From: Faecalibacillus faecis
GTDB lineage: Bacteria; Bacillota_I; Bacilli_A; Erysipelotrichales; Coprobacillaceae
Direction of reading: 5' to 3'
Length of the DNA: 64,000 nucleotides
Assembly: GCF_003024675.1 (NCBI RefSeq)
Contig: NZ_PYLP01000003.1
Coordinates: 124,301-188,300, forward strand
Each line of letters starts with the position of its first letter. Within the stretch, counting starts at the first letter, position 1. The translations under genes and the position numbers were made by a program. Below the pieces are notes generated by a model, which saw nothing but the letters and a program-made list of their open reading frames with translations, had not been told where the DNA came from and did not search any database. This document shows, piece by piece, positions 8,375 to 16,835 of the stretch.

Positions 8375-9331
8375 ATGAAAAACAAAATTACAGTATTTGC
8401 TTTATCATCATCAGTAGAATTAGCACAAGATATTTGTGATCATTTAGGATGTGAAATGGGAAAATCAAAAGTTCACCATTTTGCTGACGGAGAAATCTTA
8501 GTTGAAATTGATGAATCAGTACGTGGAAAAGATGTCTTCATTGTTCAATCAACATCTAATCCTGTTACTGAAAACTTAATGGAAATCTTAGTTTTAGCCG
8601 ATGCTTTAAAAAGAGCATCTGCTGGAGAAATTACAGCAATCATGCCATATTTTGGATATGCTAGACAAGATAGAAAAGCAAAACCAAGACAACCAATTAC
8701 ATCAAAACTTGTTGCTGATTTATTAACAACAGCTGGTGTTAATCGTGTTGTAACAATTGATTTACATGCTGCACAAATTCAAGGATTCTTCAATATTCCT
8801 GTAGATGATATGCAAGCATTACCATTAATCTGTAATTATTTCAAAAATAAAAACTTAGATGATATTTGTGTTGTTTCTCCAGACCATGGTGGAGCAACTC
8901 GTGCTCGTAAAATGGCAGTTGCTTTAGATTGTCCAGTAGCAATCATCGATAAAAGAAGACCAAAACCTAACGTTGCTGAAATTATGGGTGTTTTAGGTGA
9001 TGTTGAAGGTAAAAACTGTATCATGATTGATGATATGATTGATACAGGTGGAACAATTGTTGCAGGTATCGATATGTTAATTGAAAAAGGTGCAAAAAAT
9101 GTTTTCGTTGCCTGTACACACCCAGTATTCTCTGGACCTGCAGTAGAAAGATTGAAAAACTGTGCAGCTAAAGAAGTCGTTGTTACAGATACAATTATTT
9201 TACCTAAAGAAAAACATTTCGATAAATTAAAAGTTGTTTCAGTAGCATCATTACTTGCTAAAACAATTGAAAGTATTGAAAATAATTTACCAGTAAGTGA
9301 TGTTTTCCAAGAATTTGATTTCGAAAAATAA
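8375..9331 (+). CDS. prs: ribose-phosphate pyrophosphokinase
   Basis: PRPP synthase transfers pyrophosphate from ATP to ribose 5-phosphate, feeding nucleotide, His and Trp synthesis. The 318-residue product has the family landmarks: GYARQDRKAKPRQPI, DLHAAQIQGFF and the PRPP-binding IDDMIDTGGT, plus KRRPKPN of the flexible loop. Length is typical of class I enzymes. It is the last gene of the conserved block and is closed by a good terminator. Confidence 0.96.
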   Translation: MKNKITVFALSSSVELAQDICDHLGCEMGKSKVHHFADGEILVEIDESVRGKDVFIVQSTSNPVTENLMEILVLADALKRASAGEITAIMPYFGYARQDRKAKPRQPITSKLVADLLTTAGVNRVVTIDLHAAQIQGFFNIPVDDMQALPLICNYFKNKNLDDICVVSPDHGGATRARKMAVALDCPVAIIDKRRPKPNVAEIMGVLGDVEGKNCIMIDDMIDTGGTIVAGIDMLIEKGAKNVFVACTHPVFSGPAVERLKNCAAKEVVVTDTIILPKEKHFDKLKVVSVASLLAKTIESIENNLPVSDVFQEFDFEK

Positions 9332-9340
9332 TATAAATTT

Positions 9341-9369
9341 AAAAAGTCTTCCATTGTGAAGGCTTTTTT
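9341..9369 (+). terminator. prs terminator
   Basis: AAAAAGTCTTC pairs with GAAGGCTTTTT around the loop CATTGT (one G-U pair), followed directly by the T run. Confidence 0.85.
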
Positions 9370-9452
9370 GTTTCTTTTGTGAAACACGTAAAAAGTTAAT
9401 AAATTCAACAAATATAGAATAAAAAAGAATATTTTGTTACATAAGTGAAACA
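9366..9452 (+). repeat. two 21-bp operator-like direct repeats
   Basis: The 21-mers at 9366-9386 and 9432-9452 share the pattern TTTTGTTnCnTnnGTGAAACA (17 of 21 identical). Each contains a short inverted symmetry (TGTTTC/GAAACA in the first, TTTTGTT/AACAAAA in and just beyond the second). They lie between prs and the haem-uptake promoter. A second transcriptional control site is possible; I recognise no regulator with this motif. Confidence 0.35.
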
Positions 9453-9462
9453 AAAATACAAA

Positions 9463-9517
9463 TTGAAAAAATAAATATAAATGTTAAACTCTCTTTAGTT
9501 AGTCAAGGCTAACTTAA
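9463..9517 (+). promoter_or_regulatory. promoter and metal-repressor-like operator of the haem-uptake operon
   Basis: A promoter with TTGAAA (9463-9468), 16-bp spacer and TAAACT (9485-9490) is followed at once by an inverted repeat AGTTAG (9497-9502) / CTAACT (9509-9514), extended on both sides by TT/TTAA. This resembles DtxR/IdeR/MntR-family boxes of the TTAGGTTAGSCTAACC type, placed over the transcription start as expected for repression. Iron- or manganese-dependent control of haem genes is the inference. Confidence 0.5.
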
Positions 9518-9535
9518 ATTAAAAGGGAGGACAAA

Positions 9536-11149
9536 ATGAAAAAATTATTAAAGATAACACTTGCTTTAATGATGGCTTTAGGATTGCAACTGACATCATT
9601 AAATGCAGTCAACGCATTAAATAGTGATTTATCAAAAGTAGGAACTTATCAAATTCCTATAAAAAGTTTAACAAGTAGTGCATCAATGCCAGTAGTAAAA
9701 AAAGCCTTTGCAAATGCTTTTGGTGATACATTAGAAGTAACGGTAGATAAAGATGGAAAAATGCAAGCAGTTGCTACGTTACAAAATATGATTATTAACA
9801 TGGGATCAGAATATTATGCAAATGTTTTAACTATTTCTAATGGAATAACACTTTCAACAAAAGTAGAAAAATCTACCCAAGGAATGAATGGACCAACAGT
9901 AGAAACAGAAGTTCCTGAAAAGATTTCTTTTGAGTTAATGCAATTAGATGAAAATAATTCAACAGTTTTACCAATTACAGTTGATTTTATGAATGCTTTG
10001 ATGGGGAATGGTAAAGATTATCCTACAAATGTATCTTTAACATTAGATTTAGAAAATGCGAAAGTACTACAAAAAGAATATACATTAGAAGATGGTACTT
10101 ATGATGTTCCTGTTGATGTATTAAAAGAAAATAGTGATGATCAATCAATGGCTGCAAAAGCTATAGACTCAGCACAATTGACTGTTAAAAATAATGAAGT
10201 TGTTGTTACTTTAAAGTTAAAAGAAATGACAATATATGGACAAACAGCTTCAGTTGATAAAATGGAATATCAACTTAAAGATGGTACTTATAAAGAAGTA
10301 ACTGTTATTGAAGAAGAAAATGGTCATCCAACAAAAGTTCAATTTAGATTAGATGAAAACAAAGAACTGATAAATGTTAATTTTTATTATGGTGGAAGTT
10401 CAAGAGCTTCTACTGCAAGATTACAATTAAAATTAGATGGTCTTACAAAAGTAGATCCAACGCCAGAAACACCTAAAAATGATAATGATGATATAAAAGA
10501 AGAAAATAAAAAAGAGGAAGAAGTAACAACTCGTTTTAGTAAAGATGGTACATATGAAGTGAATGTAGCTTTATGGAATGCAACAAGTGATAAAGAATCA
10601 ATGGCTGCAGATGCGTTAAATAATAAAGCAAAAATTATTGTTAAAGATGGAAAAGCAACAATGTATATTTCTACTAAAGAAATGACATTTGGAACAATTA
10701 AAGCTAGCTTGCAAGAATTCTATATTGGTAATAGCTCTAGTGATTATAAAAATCATAGTGCTACAATTATTGAAAAAGATGCACAAGGAAATCCAACATT
10801 ATGGTCCTTTGTATTACCTCATGAAAATGAATATATCGATGTCATGATGAATCCACATGTTGCGATGATGGGTAATATGGATTTAGGTGCAAGAATTAAA
10901 GTAGATTATACGACTTTAACATATGTTTCAACCCAAACAGAATTAGAAACAAATACAGGAAATAATCAAAAAGAAAACAATTCAGTTGAAAATACAAATT
11001 CTAAGGATCAAACAACAACTAATAATCAAACCAATGAAAATAAAGTTGTTAAAACTGGTGATCAAACAGCTATTAATATAATGGCAATGTTATTGATTAT
11101 TTCTTCAGTTATGACAGGAGTTATTTTAAGAAAAAAACATGAGGCATAA
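9536..11149 (+). CDS. cell-surface NEAT-domain haem-binding protein
   Basis: A 537-residue exported protein with an N-terminal signal peptide (about 27 residues) and three NEAT-like beta-sandwich repeats, at roughly residues 36-185, 190-300 and 340-455. The second and third share the pattern GTYxVxV, (D)xxSMAAxA, xAxxxVxxxxxxxxxxxKEMT. A Thr/Asn-rich linker leads to a sorting signal VVKTGD, a hydrophobic segment and RKKHEA, so sortase anchoring without a canonical LPXTG is likely. It probably captures haem or haemoproteins and passes haem to the next gene's product. The ribosome site GGGAGG precedes ATG 9536. Confidence 0.78.
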   Translation: MKKLLKITLALMMALGLQLTSLNAVNALNSDLSKVGTYQIPIKSLTSSASMPVVKKAFANAFGDTLEVTVDKDGKMQAVATLQNMIINMGSEYYANVLTISNGITLSTKVEKSTQGMNGPTVETEVPEKISFELMQLDENNSTVLPITVDFMNALMGNGKDYPTNVSLTLDLENAKVLQKEYTLEDGTYDVPVDVLKENSDDQSMAAKAIDSAQLTVKNNEVVVTLKLKEMTIYGQTASVDKMEYQLKDGTYKEVTVIEEENGHPTKVQFRLDENKELINVNFYYGGSSRASTARLQLKLDGLTKVDPTPETPKNDNDDIKEENKKEEEVTTRFSKDGTYEVNVALWNATSDKESMAADALNNKAKIIVKDGKATMYISTKEMTFGTIKASLQEFYIGNSSSDYKNHSATIIEKDAQGNPTLWSFVLPHENEYIDVMMNPHVAMMGNMDLGARIKVDYTTLTYVSTQTELETNTGNNQKENNSVENTNSKDQTTTNNQTNENKVVKTGDQTAINIMAMLLIISSVMTGVILRKKHEA

Positions 11150-11167
11150 AAATGCCTCATATTTTTA
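11139..11167 (+). terminator. intra-operon terminator or attenuator
   Basis: Arms ATGAGGCAT (11139-11147) and ATGCCTCAT (11152-11160) with an AAAA loop, then ATTTTTAT. It overlaps the stop codon of the NEAT gene and probably lets only part of transcription continue into the transporter genes. Confidence 0.7.
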
Positions 11168-11177
11168 TGGAGGAATT

Positions 11178-12044
11178 ATGAAAAAAATATTACAAATAAA
11201 TATTTTATTAATGATGTTATTTATGTTTATGACACCTATTCATGCTTTAAGTGATGGAGCTTATTTAGTAAGTCGTTCTACAAGCTATACCAATCCTTTA
11301 ACAGGGAAAACAGAAGATGGTGGAGAAAATATTGCTTTAGGTGAAAGTATGGTAAGCAATATTGTTGAAAGCCAATTATTGGTTGAACAAACGAATGGAA
11401 AATACTATATCACAGTGGGTTTGGGTTTAGCTTCTAATGTAAGTAATATCCGTTTTAAAGTAATGAATTCAAGTGGTTCTATGAGTTCTGTTTCAGCTAC
11501 AAAAACAGGAAGTAGTAGCGCAAATGGAGATTCAGTTAATCATTATCGCCTACAAGTAAGCTCACTTGATCTTTATATAAGCCCAATCATATATGTTAAT
11601 CCAATGGGTAGGGATGTACAATTCTTCATTAAACCAAATATTTCCTCGGCAATAGTGGGAACAGGAATTTATAGCAGTCAAATGATTTCTCAAGAATCAA
11701 CCTCCACTTCTAGTCAAAACGAAAAAGAAAATAACGCAACATTGAATTCTTCAAGCCAAAAGGAAACAAAAGAAACAAGCACATCCATTGAAACAAATCC
11801 AACAGAAGAAACAACAGTAGGGACGATTACGAAAAAATCTTTAATGTCTAATGCAACAGGATTAAGTAATCATCTAATTAATTCTAAAGGGAAAGTAGAT
11901 AAAAACTTAAAACTCAATAAAAAAAATTTAAAGAAGCACACAGAAGAGAAAAAGACTACAAAAAATTATTATCCATTGTTTATAAGTATTGGTATTGTGA
12001 TTATTTTAGGAGGAATCATTTATGTTAAAAAAATTAAAAAGTAG
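11178..12044 (+). CDS. Shp-like cell-surface haem-binding protein
   Basis: A 288-residue membrane-anchored protein: signal peptide to about residue 23, haem-binding domain to about residue 165, a Ser/Thr/Glu/Lys-rich stalk and a C-terminal transmembrane helix with a lysine tail. The domain matches streptococcal Shp: DGAYLVSRS, NPLTGKTEDGGENIALGESM, NGKYYITVGLGLASNVSNI, HYRLQV and NPMGRDVQFF. Shp binds haem with two methionines; GESM and NPMGRD are candidates here. Start ATG 11178 with GGAGGAA is preferred to an upstream in-frame ATG within the hairpin. In streptococci Shp hands haem to the HtsA/SiaA lipoprotein, which is the next gene here. Confidence 0.82.
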   Translation: MKKILQINILLMMLFMFMTPIHALSDGAYLVSRSTSYTNPLTGKTEDGGENIALGESMVSNIVESQLLVEQTNGKYYITVGLGLASNVSNIRFKVMNSSGSMSSVSATKTGSSSANGDSVNHYRLQVSSLDLYISPIIYVNPMGRDVQFFIKPNISSAIVGTGIYSSQMISQESTSTSSQNEKENNATLNSSSQKETKETSTSIETNPTEETTVGTITKKSLMSNATGLSNHLINSKGKVDKNLKLNKKNLKKHTEEKKTTKNYYPLFISIGIVIILGGIIYVKKIKK

Positions 12045-12912
12045 TTTATTACTTGCTTGTTTACTATCACTTATAACAGGATGTGTAAACCAAAACCAGC
12101 AAACTCAAAATACAAAAGAAATTTCTGTTGTTGCAACCTCTATTGCGGTTACAGAAATACTTGATCAATTAGGTGTTTCGAAAAATCAAGTTATTGGTAT
12201 CCCTCAAAGTGATAGTTATACTGTTCCTAAAAAATATCAAAAAGCAATAAAAGTGGGTAATGCTATGTCACCTGATATGGAAAAGATTTCTAATTTAAAT
12301 CCTGACCTTATTTTAAGTCCTAATTCATTAGAAAGTGATCTTGCAAGTAAATATGAAAAATTAAAAATAAGTTCAACTTTTTTAAATCTTAAGAACTTAT
12401 CAGGAATGTATAAAAGTATTGAAGAATTAGGAAAATTATTTAATAAAGAAAAACAAGCAAAAAAACTTATAGATGAATATGTAAATTACATGACATCTTT
12501 TAGAGAAAAATATAAAAATAATGTTAGTCCACGTGTTTTGATTTTAATGGGACTTCCAGGAGGAAGTTATGTTGTTGCTACAGAATCGAGTTATGTTGGT
12601 GATTTGGTTAAATTAGCTGGTGGAACAAATATTTACGGAGATGGTGATGGAAAAGATTTTGTGAACGTAAGTGTAGAAGATATGTTAAAACAAAATCCAG
12701 ATCTTATTTTAAGAACTTCTCATGCAATGCCTGAACAAGTAAAAGAATACTTCCAACAAGAATTTTCTAATAATGAAACATGGCAACAATTTGATGCCGT
12801 TAAAAATAATAAAGTATATGATTTAAATAATGAATATTTTGGCATGAGTGCTAATTTTAATTATCAAAAAGGATTTGAAGATCTAGAAGGAATTTTATAT
12901 GAAAACAATTAA
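12022..12912 (+). CDS. haem ABC transporter substrate-binding lipoprotein (IsdE/HtsA family)
   Basis: A 296-residue lipoprotein with lipobox ITGC and the fold of cluster A/haem-siderophore binding proteins: a first lobe starting ISVVATSIAVTEILDQLGV, the PDMEKISNLNPDLIL linker helix and a second lobe. Its start lies inside the shp-like gene (23-nt overlap) and its end overlaps the permease start, so it is part of a coupled operon. It likely receives haem from the Shp-like protein and delivers it to the permease. Other metal-porphyrins or a siderophore are possible ligands. Confidence 0.85.
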   Translation: MLKKLKSSLLLACLLSLITGCVNQNQQTQNTKEISVVATSIAVTEILDQLGVSKNQVIGIPQSDSYTVPKKYQKAIKVGNAMSPDMEKISNLNPDLILSPNSLESDLASKYEKLKISSTFLNLKNLSGMYKSIEELGKLFNKEKQAKKLIDEYVNYMTSFREKYKNNVSPRVLILMGLPGGSYVVATESSYVGDLVKLAGGTNIYGDGDGKDFVNVSVEDMLKQNPDLILRTSHAMPEQVKEYFQQEFSNNETWQQFDAVKNNKVYDLNNEYFGMSANFNYQKGFEDLEGILYENN

Positions 12913-13876
12913 AAAACATGCGCATCTCTTTATAGTAAGTTTAATTATTTTATTAGGAATTGTTTTCTTTATTGCTATCAATACTGGAACAATCAAAGTA
13001 TCTTTTATTCAATTATTAAAAGGTTTATTTATTGAATACAACAAAGATGTCGCAAGTGTTTATCAAATACGTTTTCCGCGAGTTATTGTGATAATGTTAG
13101 TAGGATGTGCGCTCGCTTTATCAGGGTTATTATTTCAAGTTGTTTTAAAAAATCCTTTAGCGGATCCAGGAATTATAGGTATTAGTGCCGGAGCTCAATT
13201 AGTGAGTATACTAGTAGGTATATTTTTACCTGAGTTTTATACGGTAAAACCTCTATTAACATGTTTAGGAGGATTTCTTACATTTATTTTAATCTATAGT
13301 TTATCTTGGAAATCAGGTTTAAAGACGACAAGAATTATTCTTGTCGGTGTTGCAATTCATTATACCTTAACAGCAATCATTTCATTTATTGAAAGTATTT
13401 CTTCATCTATTTCATCATCGGTAGGTTCTGTTATTTTATATACCTGGAATGATGTTCAATTATTGATAGTTTATATTTTACCTATTTTAATTATTTTATG
13501 CTTTCTTACAAAAGCATGTGATTTATTAGGATTAGAAGATCGTACATTGTTATCTTTAGGAATAAATGTTAATTTTTATCGCTTTATTCTTTCTTTATTA
13601 GCTGTTCTTTTATGTAGTATTTCTGTATCAATTTCAGGCATTTTAAGTTTTGTTGGTTTATTGATTCCACATCTTTCACGTTTATTTGTAGGAAATAAAC
13701 ATTGTTATTTAATACCGACAAGTGGCTTATTAGGAGCTCTTATTCTTTTAATAGCTGATACCCTAGGGCGAGTCATTATTGCTCCTTATGAAATAACACC
13801 TGCTATTTTAATGGCTGTTATTGGTGGTCCATTATTTATTATCTTATTAAAAAGGAGTTCTATGCATGAAAGTTAA
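12899..13876 (+). CDS. haem/iron ABC transporter permease (FecCD family)
   Basis: A 325-residue BtuC/FecD-type permease with about nine to ten transmembrane helices and the conserved RFPRVIVIMLVG, NPLADPGIIGISAGA and GLLIPHLSRLFVG blocks, the last being the coupling loop to the ATPase. It overlaps both neighbours by 10-14 nt. It forms the membrane channel of the haem importer. Confidence 0.9.
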   Translation: MKTIKKHAHLFIVSLIILLGIVFFIAINTGTIKVSFIQLLKGLFIEYNKDVASVYQIRFPRVIVIMLVGCALALSGLLFQVVLKNPLADPGIIGISAGAQLVSILVGIFLPEFYTVKPLLTCLGGFLTFILIYSLSWKSGLKTTRIILVGVAIHYTLTAIISFIESISSSISSSVGSVILYTWNDVQLLIVYILPILIILCFLTKACDLLGLEDRTLLSLGINVNFYRFILSLLAVLLCSISVSISGILSFVGLLIPHLSRLFVGNKHCYLIPTSGLLGALILLIADTLGRVIIAPYEITPAILMAVIGGPLFIILLKRSSMHES

Positions 13877-14624
13877 AAATCTATCATTTAGTTATCATCA
13901 AAACCCTTTTATAGAAAATTTAAATATAGAATTTAAAGAAAACCAAATAACGACAATTATTGGATCGAATGGTAGTGGTAAATCGACTTTACTTATGTTA
14001 TTAAGTCGTATCTATAAACCACAAACAGGCTTTATAGAAATTAATCAACAAAATATACAAAATTATAAAATAAAAGAATTTGCACAAAAGGTTGCTGTTG
14101 TTCACCAAAAAAATCAAATTAATGGTGATCAAGACGTAAAAACAATTGTAGGCTATGGAAGATTACCTTACCTCCATTATTCACAAAAATTATCCCAAGA
14201 AGATTATGAAATCATAGATTGGGCTTTAGAAGTAACCAACCTAAAAGAATACAAAAACAGAACATTAAAAAGCTTATCAGGTGGACAACAACAACGTGTT
14301 TGGATTGCTATGGCTTTAGCCCAAAAAACACCTTATCTTTTATTAGATGAACCGACAACGTATTTAGATATAAGATATCAATTAGAACTCTTAAGATTAC
14401 TTAAAGAAATAAATCAAAAATATAAAATAACGATTATTATGGTTTTACATGATATTAATCAAGCAATTCAATATTCAGATAATATTATAGCTATAAAAAA
14501 AGGAAGAATAATTGTAGAAGGAAAATCAAATGAAGTGATTACAAGTGAAGTTATTAGAGAAATCTATGGGATTGATTTAAAGATGACACAATTATCTAAA
14601 CAACCCTATGTATTTACTGTATAG
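13866..14624 (+). CDS. haem/iron ABC transporter ATP-binding protein
   Basis: A 252-residue ATPase with Walker A GSNGSGKST, signature LSGGQQQRVWIA and Walker B LLLDEPTTYLD followed by the switch histidine in VLHDINQ. It is the FepC/FhuC type and completes the NEAT-Shp-HtsABC-like operon. A terminator begins in its stop codon. Confidence 0.92.
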   Translation: MKVKNLSFSYHQNPFIENLNIEFKENQITTIIGSNGSGKSTLLMLLSRIYKPQTGFIEINQQNIQNYKIKEFAQKVAVVHQKNQINGDQDVKTIVGYGRLPYLHYSQKLSQEDYEIIDWALEVTNLKEYKNRTLKSLSGGQQQRVWIAMALAQKTPYLLLDEPTTYLDIRYQLELLRLLKEINQKYKITIIMVLHDINQAIQYSDNIIAIKKGRIIVEGKSNEVITSEVIREIYGIDLKMTQLSKQPYVFTV

Positions 14625-14642
14625 GGGCAATGCCCCTTTTTC
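14623..14642 (+). terminator. terminator of the haem-uptake operon
   Basis: Arms AGGGGC (14623-14628) and GCCCCT (14632-14637) with a 3-nt loop, followed by a T run. Confidence 0.85.
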
Positions 14643-14643
14643 C

Positions 14644-14672
14644 TTGACAGGTAAATAGGATTAGAATATCCT
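14644..14672 (+). promoter_or_regulatory. luxS promoter
   Basis: A perfect -35 (TTGACA, 14644-14649) with 17 bp to TATCCT (14667-14672) begins right behind the preceding terminator, about 70 nt before luxS. Confidence 0.55.
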
Positions 14673-14740
14673 TATAGCATATTAATTCTATATAAAATAA
14701 AGAAACTGTTACAAAATAAAATTTGGGGGAAAATAAAAAT

Positions 14741-15187
14741 ATGGAAAGAATAACAAGTTTTAGCGTTGATCATCGTAAACTTACAAAAGGAGTTTATGTC
14801 TCAAGAATAGATGGAGACTTGATTACATACGATATTCGAATGACACAACCAAATGTTGAACCTGCATTAAAACCAGAAGCAGCACATACCATTGAACATA
14901 TTGGGGCAACATTACTTAGAAATGGAAATTATAAAGATCAAGTGATTTATTTTGGACCAATGGGCTGTATGACAGGCTTTTATTTAATCGTAAGAGATTT
15001 AGATTTAGAAATAATTAAAGGAATTGTAAAAGATGTTTACACACAAATTGCTTCATGGAATCAAGAAATTCCAGGAGCGAAGGAAGAAGAATGTGGGAAC
15101 TATACTTTTATGGATTTAGAAGAAGCTAAAAAAGCAGCAGATTATTTTGTAAACAGTAAATGGGAACATAAATATCATTTACTTTAA
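14741..15187 (+). CDS. luxS: S-ribosylhomocysteine lyase
   Basis: LuxS splits S-ribosylhomocysteine to homocysteine and DPD, the precursor of autoinducer-2, as part of the activated methyl cycle. The 148-residue protein has the metal-binding HTIEH motif, the GPMGCMTGFYL block with the catalytic cysteine and the C-terminal ECGNYTFMDL with the third zinc ligand. ATG 14741 is preferred over TTG 14723, which lies inside the GGGGG ribosome site. The gene stands alone between two terminators and its own promoter. Confidence 0.95.
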   Translation: MERITSFSVDHRKLTKGVYVSRIDGDLITYDIRMTQPNVEPALKPEAAHTIEHIGATLLRNGNYKDQVIYFGPMGCMTGFYLIVRDLDLEIIKGIVKDVYTQIASWNQEIPGAKEEECGNYTFMDLEEAKKAADYFVNSKWEHKYHLL

Positions 15188-15249
15188 GAAGAAATTGTTC
15201 ATATACAATTTCCTTTTTTTTGCTATAATGGGGTAAATGAGGTAAAGAT

Positions 15250-15786
15250 ATGAAGAAAACAAAAGAAATAATTATTGATGCGTTCTGGCAATTATTAGAA
15301 GAAAAAACCTTTAATAAAATAACAGTTCAAAACATTGTTGAACGTTGTGCATTAAATAGAAATACTTTTTATTATCATTTTCAAGATATCCCAAATCTTG
15401 CTGAATATACAGTAAAATTATGGGCAGATGAAATCATTCAAAACAATTATGAATTTGGTTCACCAATGACGTGTCTTTCTCCTTTGGTAGAAGAATTTAT
15501 AAAACATAAAAAAGCTTTCCAACATCTTTATTCGTCAACTCAAAAAGATGAATTTATTACATATACGAATCATGTTGCTTTACATATTGTTAAAATGTTT
15601 ATGAAGCAATCTTCTCATTATGTAACAAGAAGTAATGAAGAAAAAGAAACATTGACACATTTTTATAAATGCTTAATGATTGGTATTTTAATTGATTGGT
15701 TAGAATGCCAAGGAGATTATGATTTAAAATTATTTGTAGAAAAAATCTATCATTTAATCGATAATTCATCACAGACTTTATTATAA
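15250..15786 (+). CDS. TetR/AcrR-family transcriptional regulator
   Basis: A 178-residue regulator with an N-terminal TetR helix-turn-helix (ITVQNIVERCALNRNTFYYHF) and a helical C-terminal domain of the DhaS/TetR_C type. Ligand unknown. It is followed by a terminator and then an HdeD-like membrane gene that could be its target, but the terminator separates them. An AGGTAAAG ribosome site precedes the ATG. Confidence 0.85.
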   Translation: MKKTKEIIIDAFWQLLEEKTFNKITVQNIVERCALNRNTFYYHFQDIPNLAEYTVKLWADEIIQNNYEFGSPMTCLSPLVEEFIKHKKAFQHLYSSTQKDEFITYTNHVALHIVKMFMKQSSHYVTRSNEEKETLTHFYKCLMIGILIDWLECQGDYDLKLFVEKIYHLIDNSSQTLL

Positions 15787-15797
15787 GTCTGTTTTTT
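15771..15797 (+). terminator. terminator after the TetR gene
   Basis: Arms ACAGACTT (15771-15778) and AAGTCTGT (15785-15792) with loop TATTAT, then T6. The left arm overlaps the last codons of the gene. Confidence 0.85.
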
Positions 15798-15869
15798 AGT
15801 TATTTTCTCTTTTTTGTCCATTTTATAATAGATAAAAGAGGACTATATTATAAGTAGGAAGTGATAAAT

Positions 15870-16427
15870 ATGAAAACATTAAATAAAGTAAAAATGAGTA
15901 TTTGAATCAATGCCTTAAGTGCTATTGTGATTGGTATTTTATTTTTAATCAATCCTCAAGAATCTTTTGAAGTCGTTACCATCATTGCTGGAATTATTAT
16001 TACCGCAACAGGAATTATTGATTTTATTTATTATTTAAATGGTTGGCTTGATATTTATTTTATGAAGAATACGTTATTAAGTGGTTTTTTGAAATGTACC
16101 TTAGGAATCTTTGTTTTAACCCATATACCACTTATGACAATATTTTTCTCATATATCTTTAGTTTATATATTATTATTAGTGCACTCTATTGTTTAGAAG
16201 CCTATACGTTTATGAAATCGATGATTACATCATCTATTACCTTTGATTATTTCATTGTAACTATTTTAATTTTCACAGGACTTGTGATGTTCTTCTTAGC
16301 ACCAAGTACAGTGATTTCATCATCTTTTGTCATTGGTATTTTGTTCCTTGTTAATGGTATAGGAAACCTACTGATTGCCTTAAGACTTACAAAACTTACA
16401 AAACAATATCGTAATTATCTTCAATAA
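15870..16427 (+). pseudogene. HdeD-like (DUF308) membrane protein with in-frame TGA
   Basis: The natural start is ATG 15870, preceded by GGAAGTGAT. The frame MKTLNKVKMSI is broken by TGA at 15903-15905, then continues INALSAIVIGILFLINPQ to the stop at 16427. The rest encodes six predicted membrane helices of the HdeD/DUF308 family, involved in acid or envelope stress in other bacteria. TGA is a normal stop elsewhere in this window (for example ispE, yabG), so this is a nonsense change, most simply Trp TGG to TGA. Reinitiation at GTG 15927 would give 166 residues lacking the first cytoplasmic tail, but no ribosome site precedes it. Confidence 0.7.
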
Positions 16428-16448
16428 GCAGAGAAATCTGCTTTTTTA
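16426..16448 (+). terminator. terminator after the HdeD-like gene
   Basis: Arms AAGCAGA (16426-16432) and TCTGCTT (16437-16443) with a GAAA loop and a following T run. Confidence 0.85.
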
Positions 16449-16486
16449 ATAACATGAAATTAACATATACAAATATAAATGGATAG

Positions 16487-16603
16487 CTGATCCCGAATCT
16501 CACTTATAAATCCAGTGAGCAGATGGAGCAACTTGGTAAGTATGGATTCTTACGCAGAGATTATCTGGAGAACCATCGAACTTCAGCGTATCAGGTGTTG
16601 TGA
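16487..16603 (+). pseudogene. fragment of a TnpV-type transposon protein
   Basis: This frame reads LIPNLTYKSSEQMEQLGKYG then FLRRDYLENHRTSAYQVL before a stop. It matches the internal part of TnpV-family proteins (PNLT..., LGKYGxxRxxYLxxHR, about 115-125 residues), which accompany Tn4451/ICE-type elements in Clostridia. A start codon and the C-terminal third are missing. The sequence from here to 16835, about 230 bases beyond the fragment, has no further gene that I can support and looks like degraded mobile DNA. Confidence 0.6.
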
Positions 16604-16835
16604 AGAGAGTTAGAGGGAGGAATGTATAATAGCAGAGATGAAAAGGGTTGAGAAATCTGTGTTTTGGAAAAACTATGTGGTAAAATATATATACGAGAAA
16701 TCTGTAAATTGGAATTTTGCTTTCGATGACCAGAATGAAAATCGTTACCGTTGCGCCTGTTTTCACAAGCGTTGCGTGACATAAAAAGAATTCTATTTTA
16801 ATATCAAAGTATCAAAAACAAAGGAGGTTCTTTTT

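Noticed and set aside
8836-9453. A 205-codon minus-strand frame opposite prs
   Set aside because: It is the antisense shadow of a strongly conserved gene, with no promoter or ribosome site.
15903-15905. TGA read as tryptophan (alternative genetic code)
   Set aside because: TGA ends many intact genes in the window, for example ispE, yabG and int, so a recoded genome is excluded.
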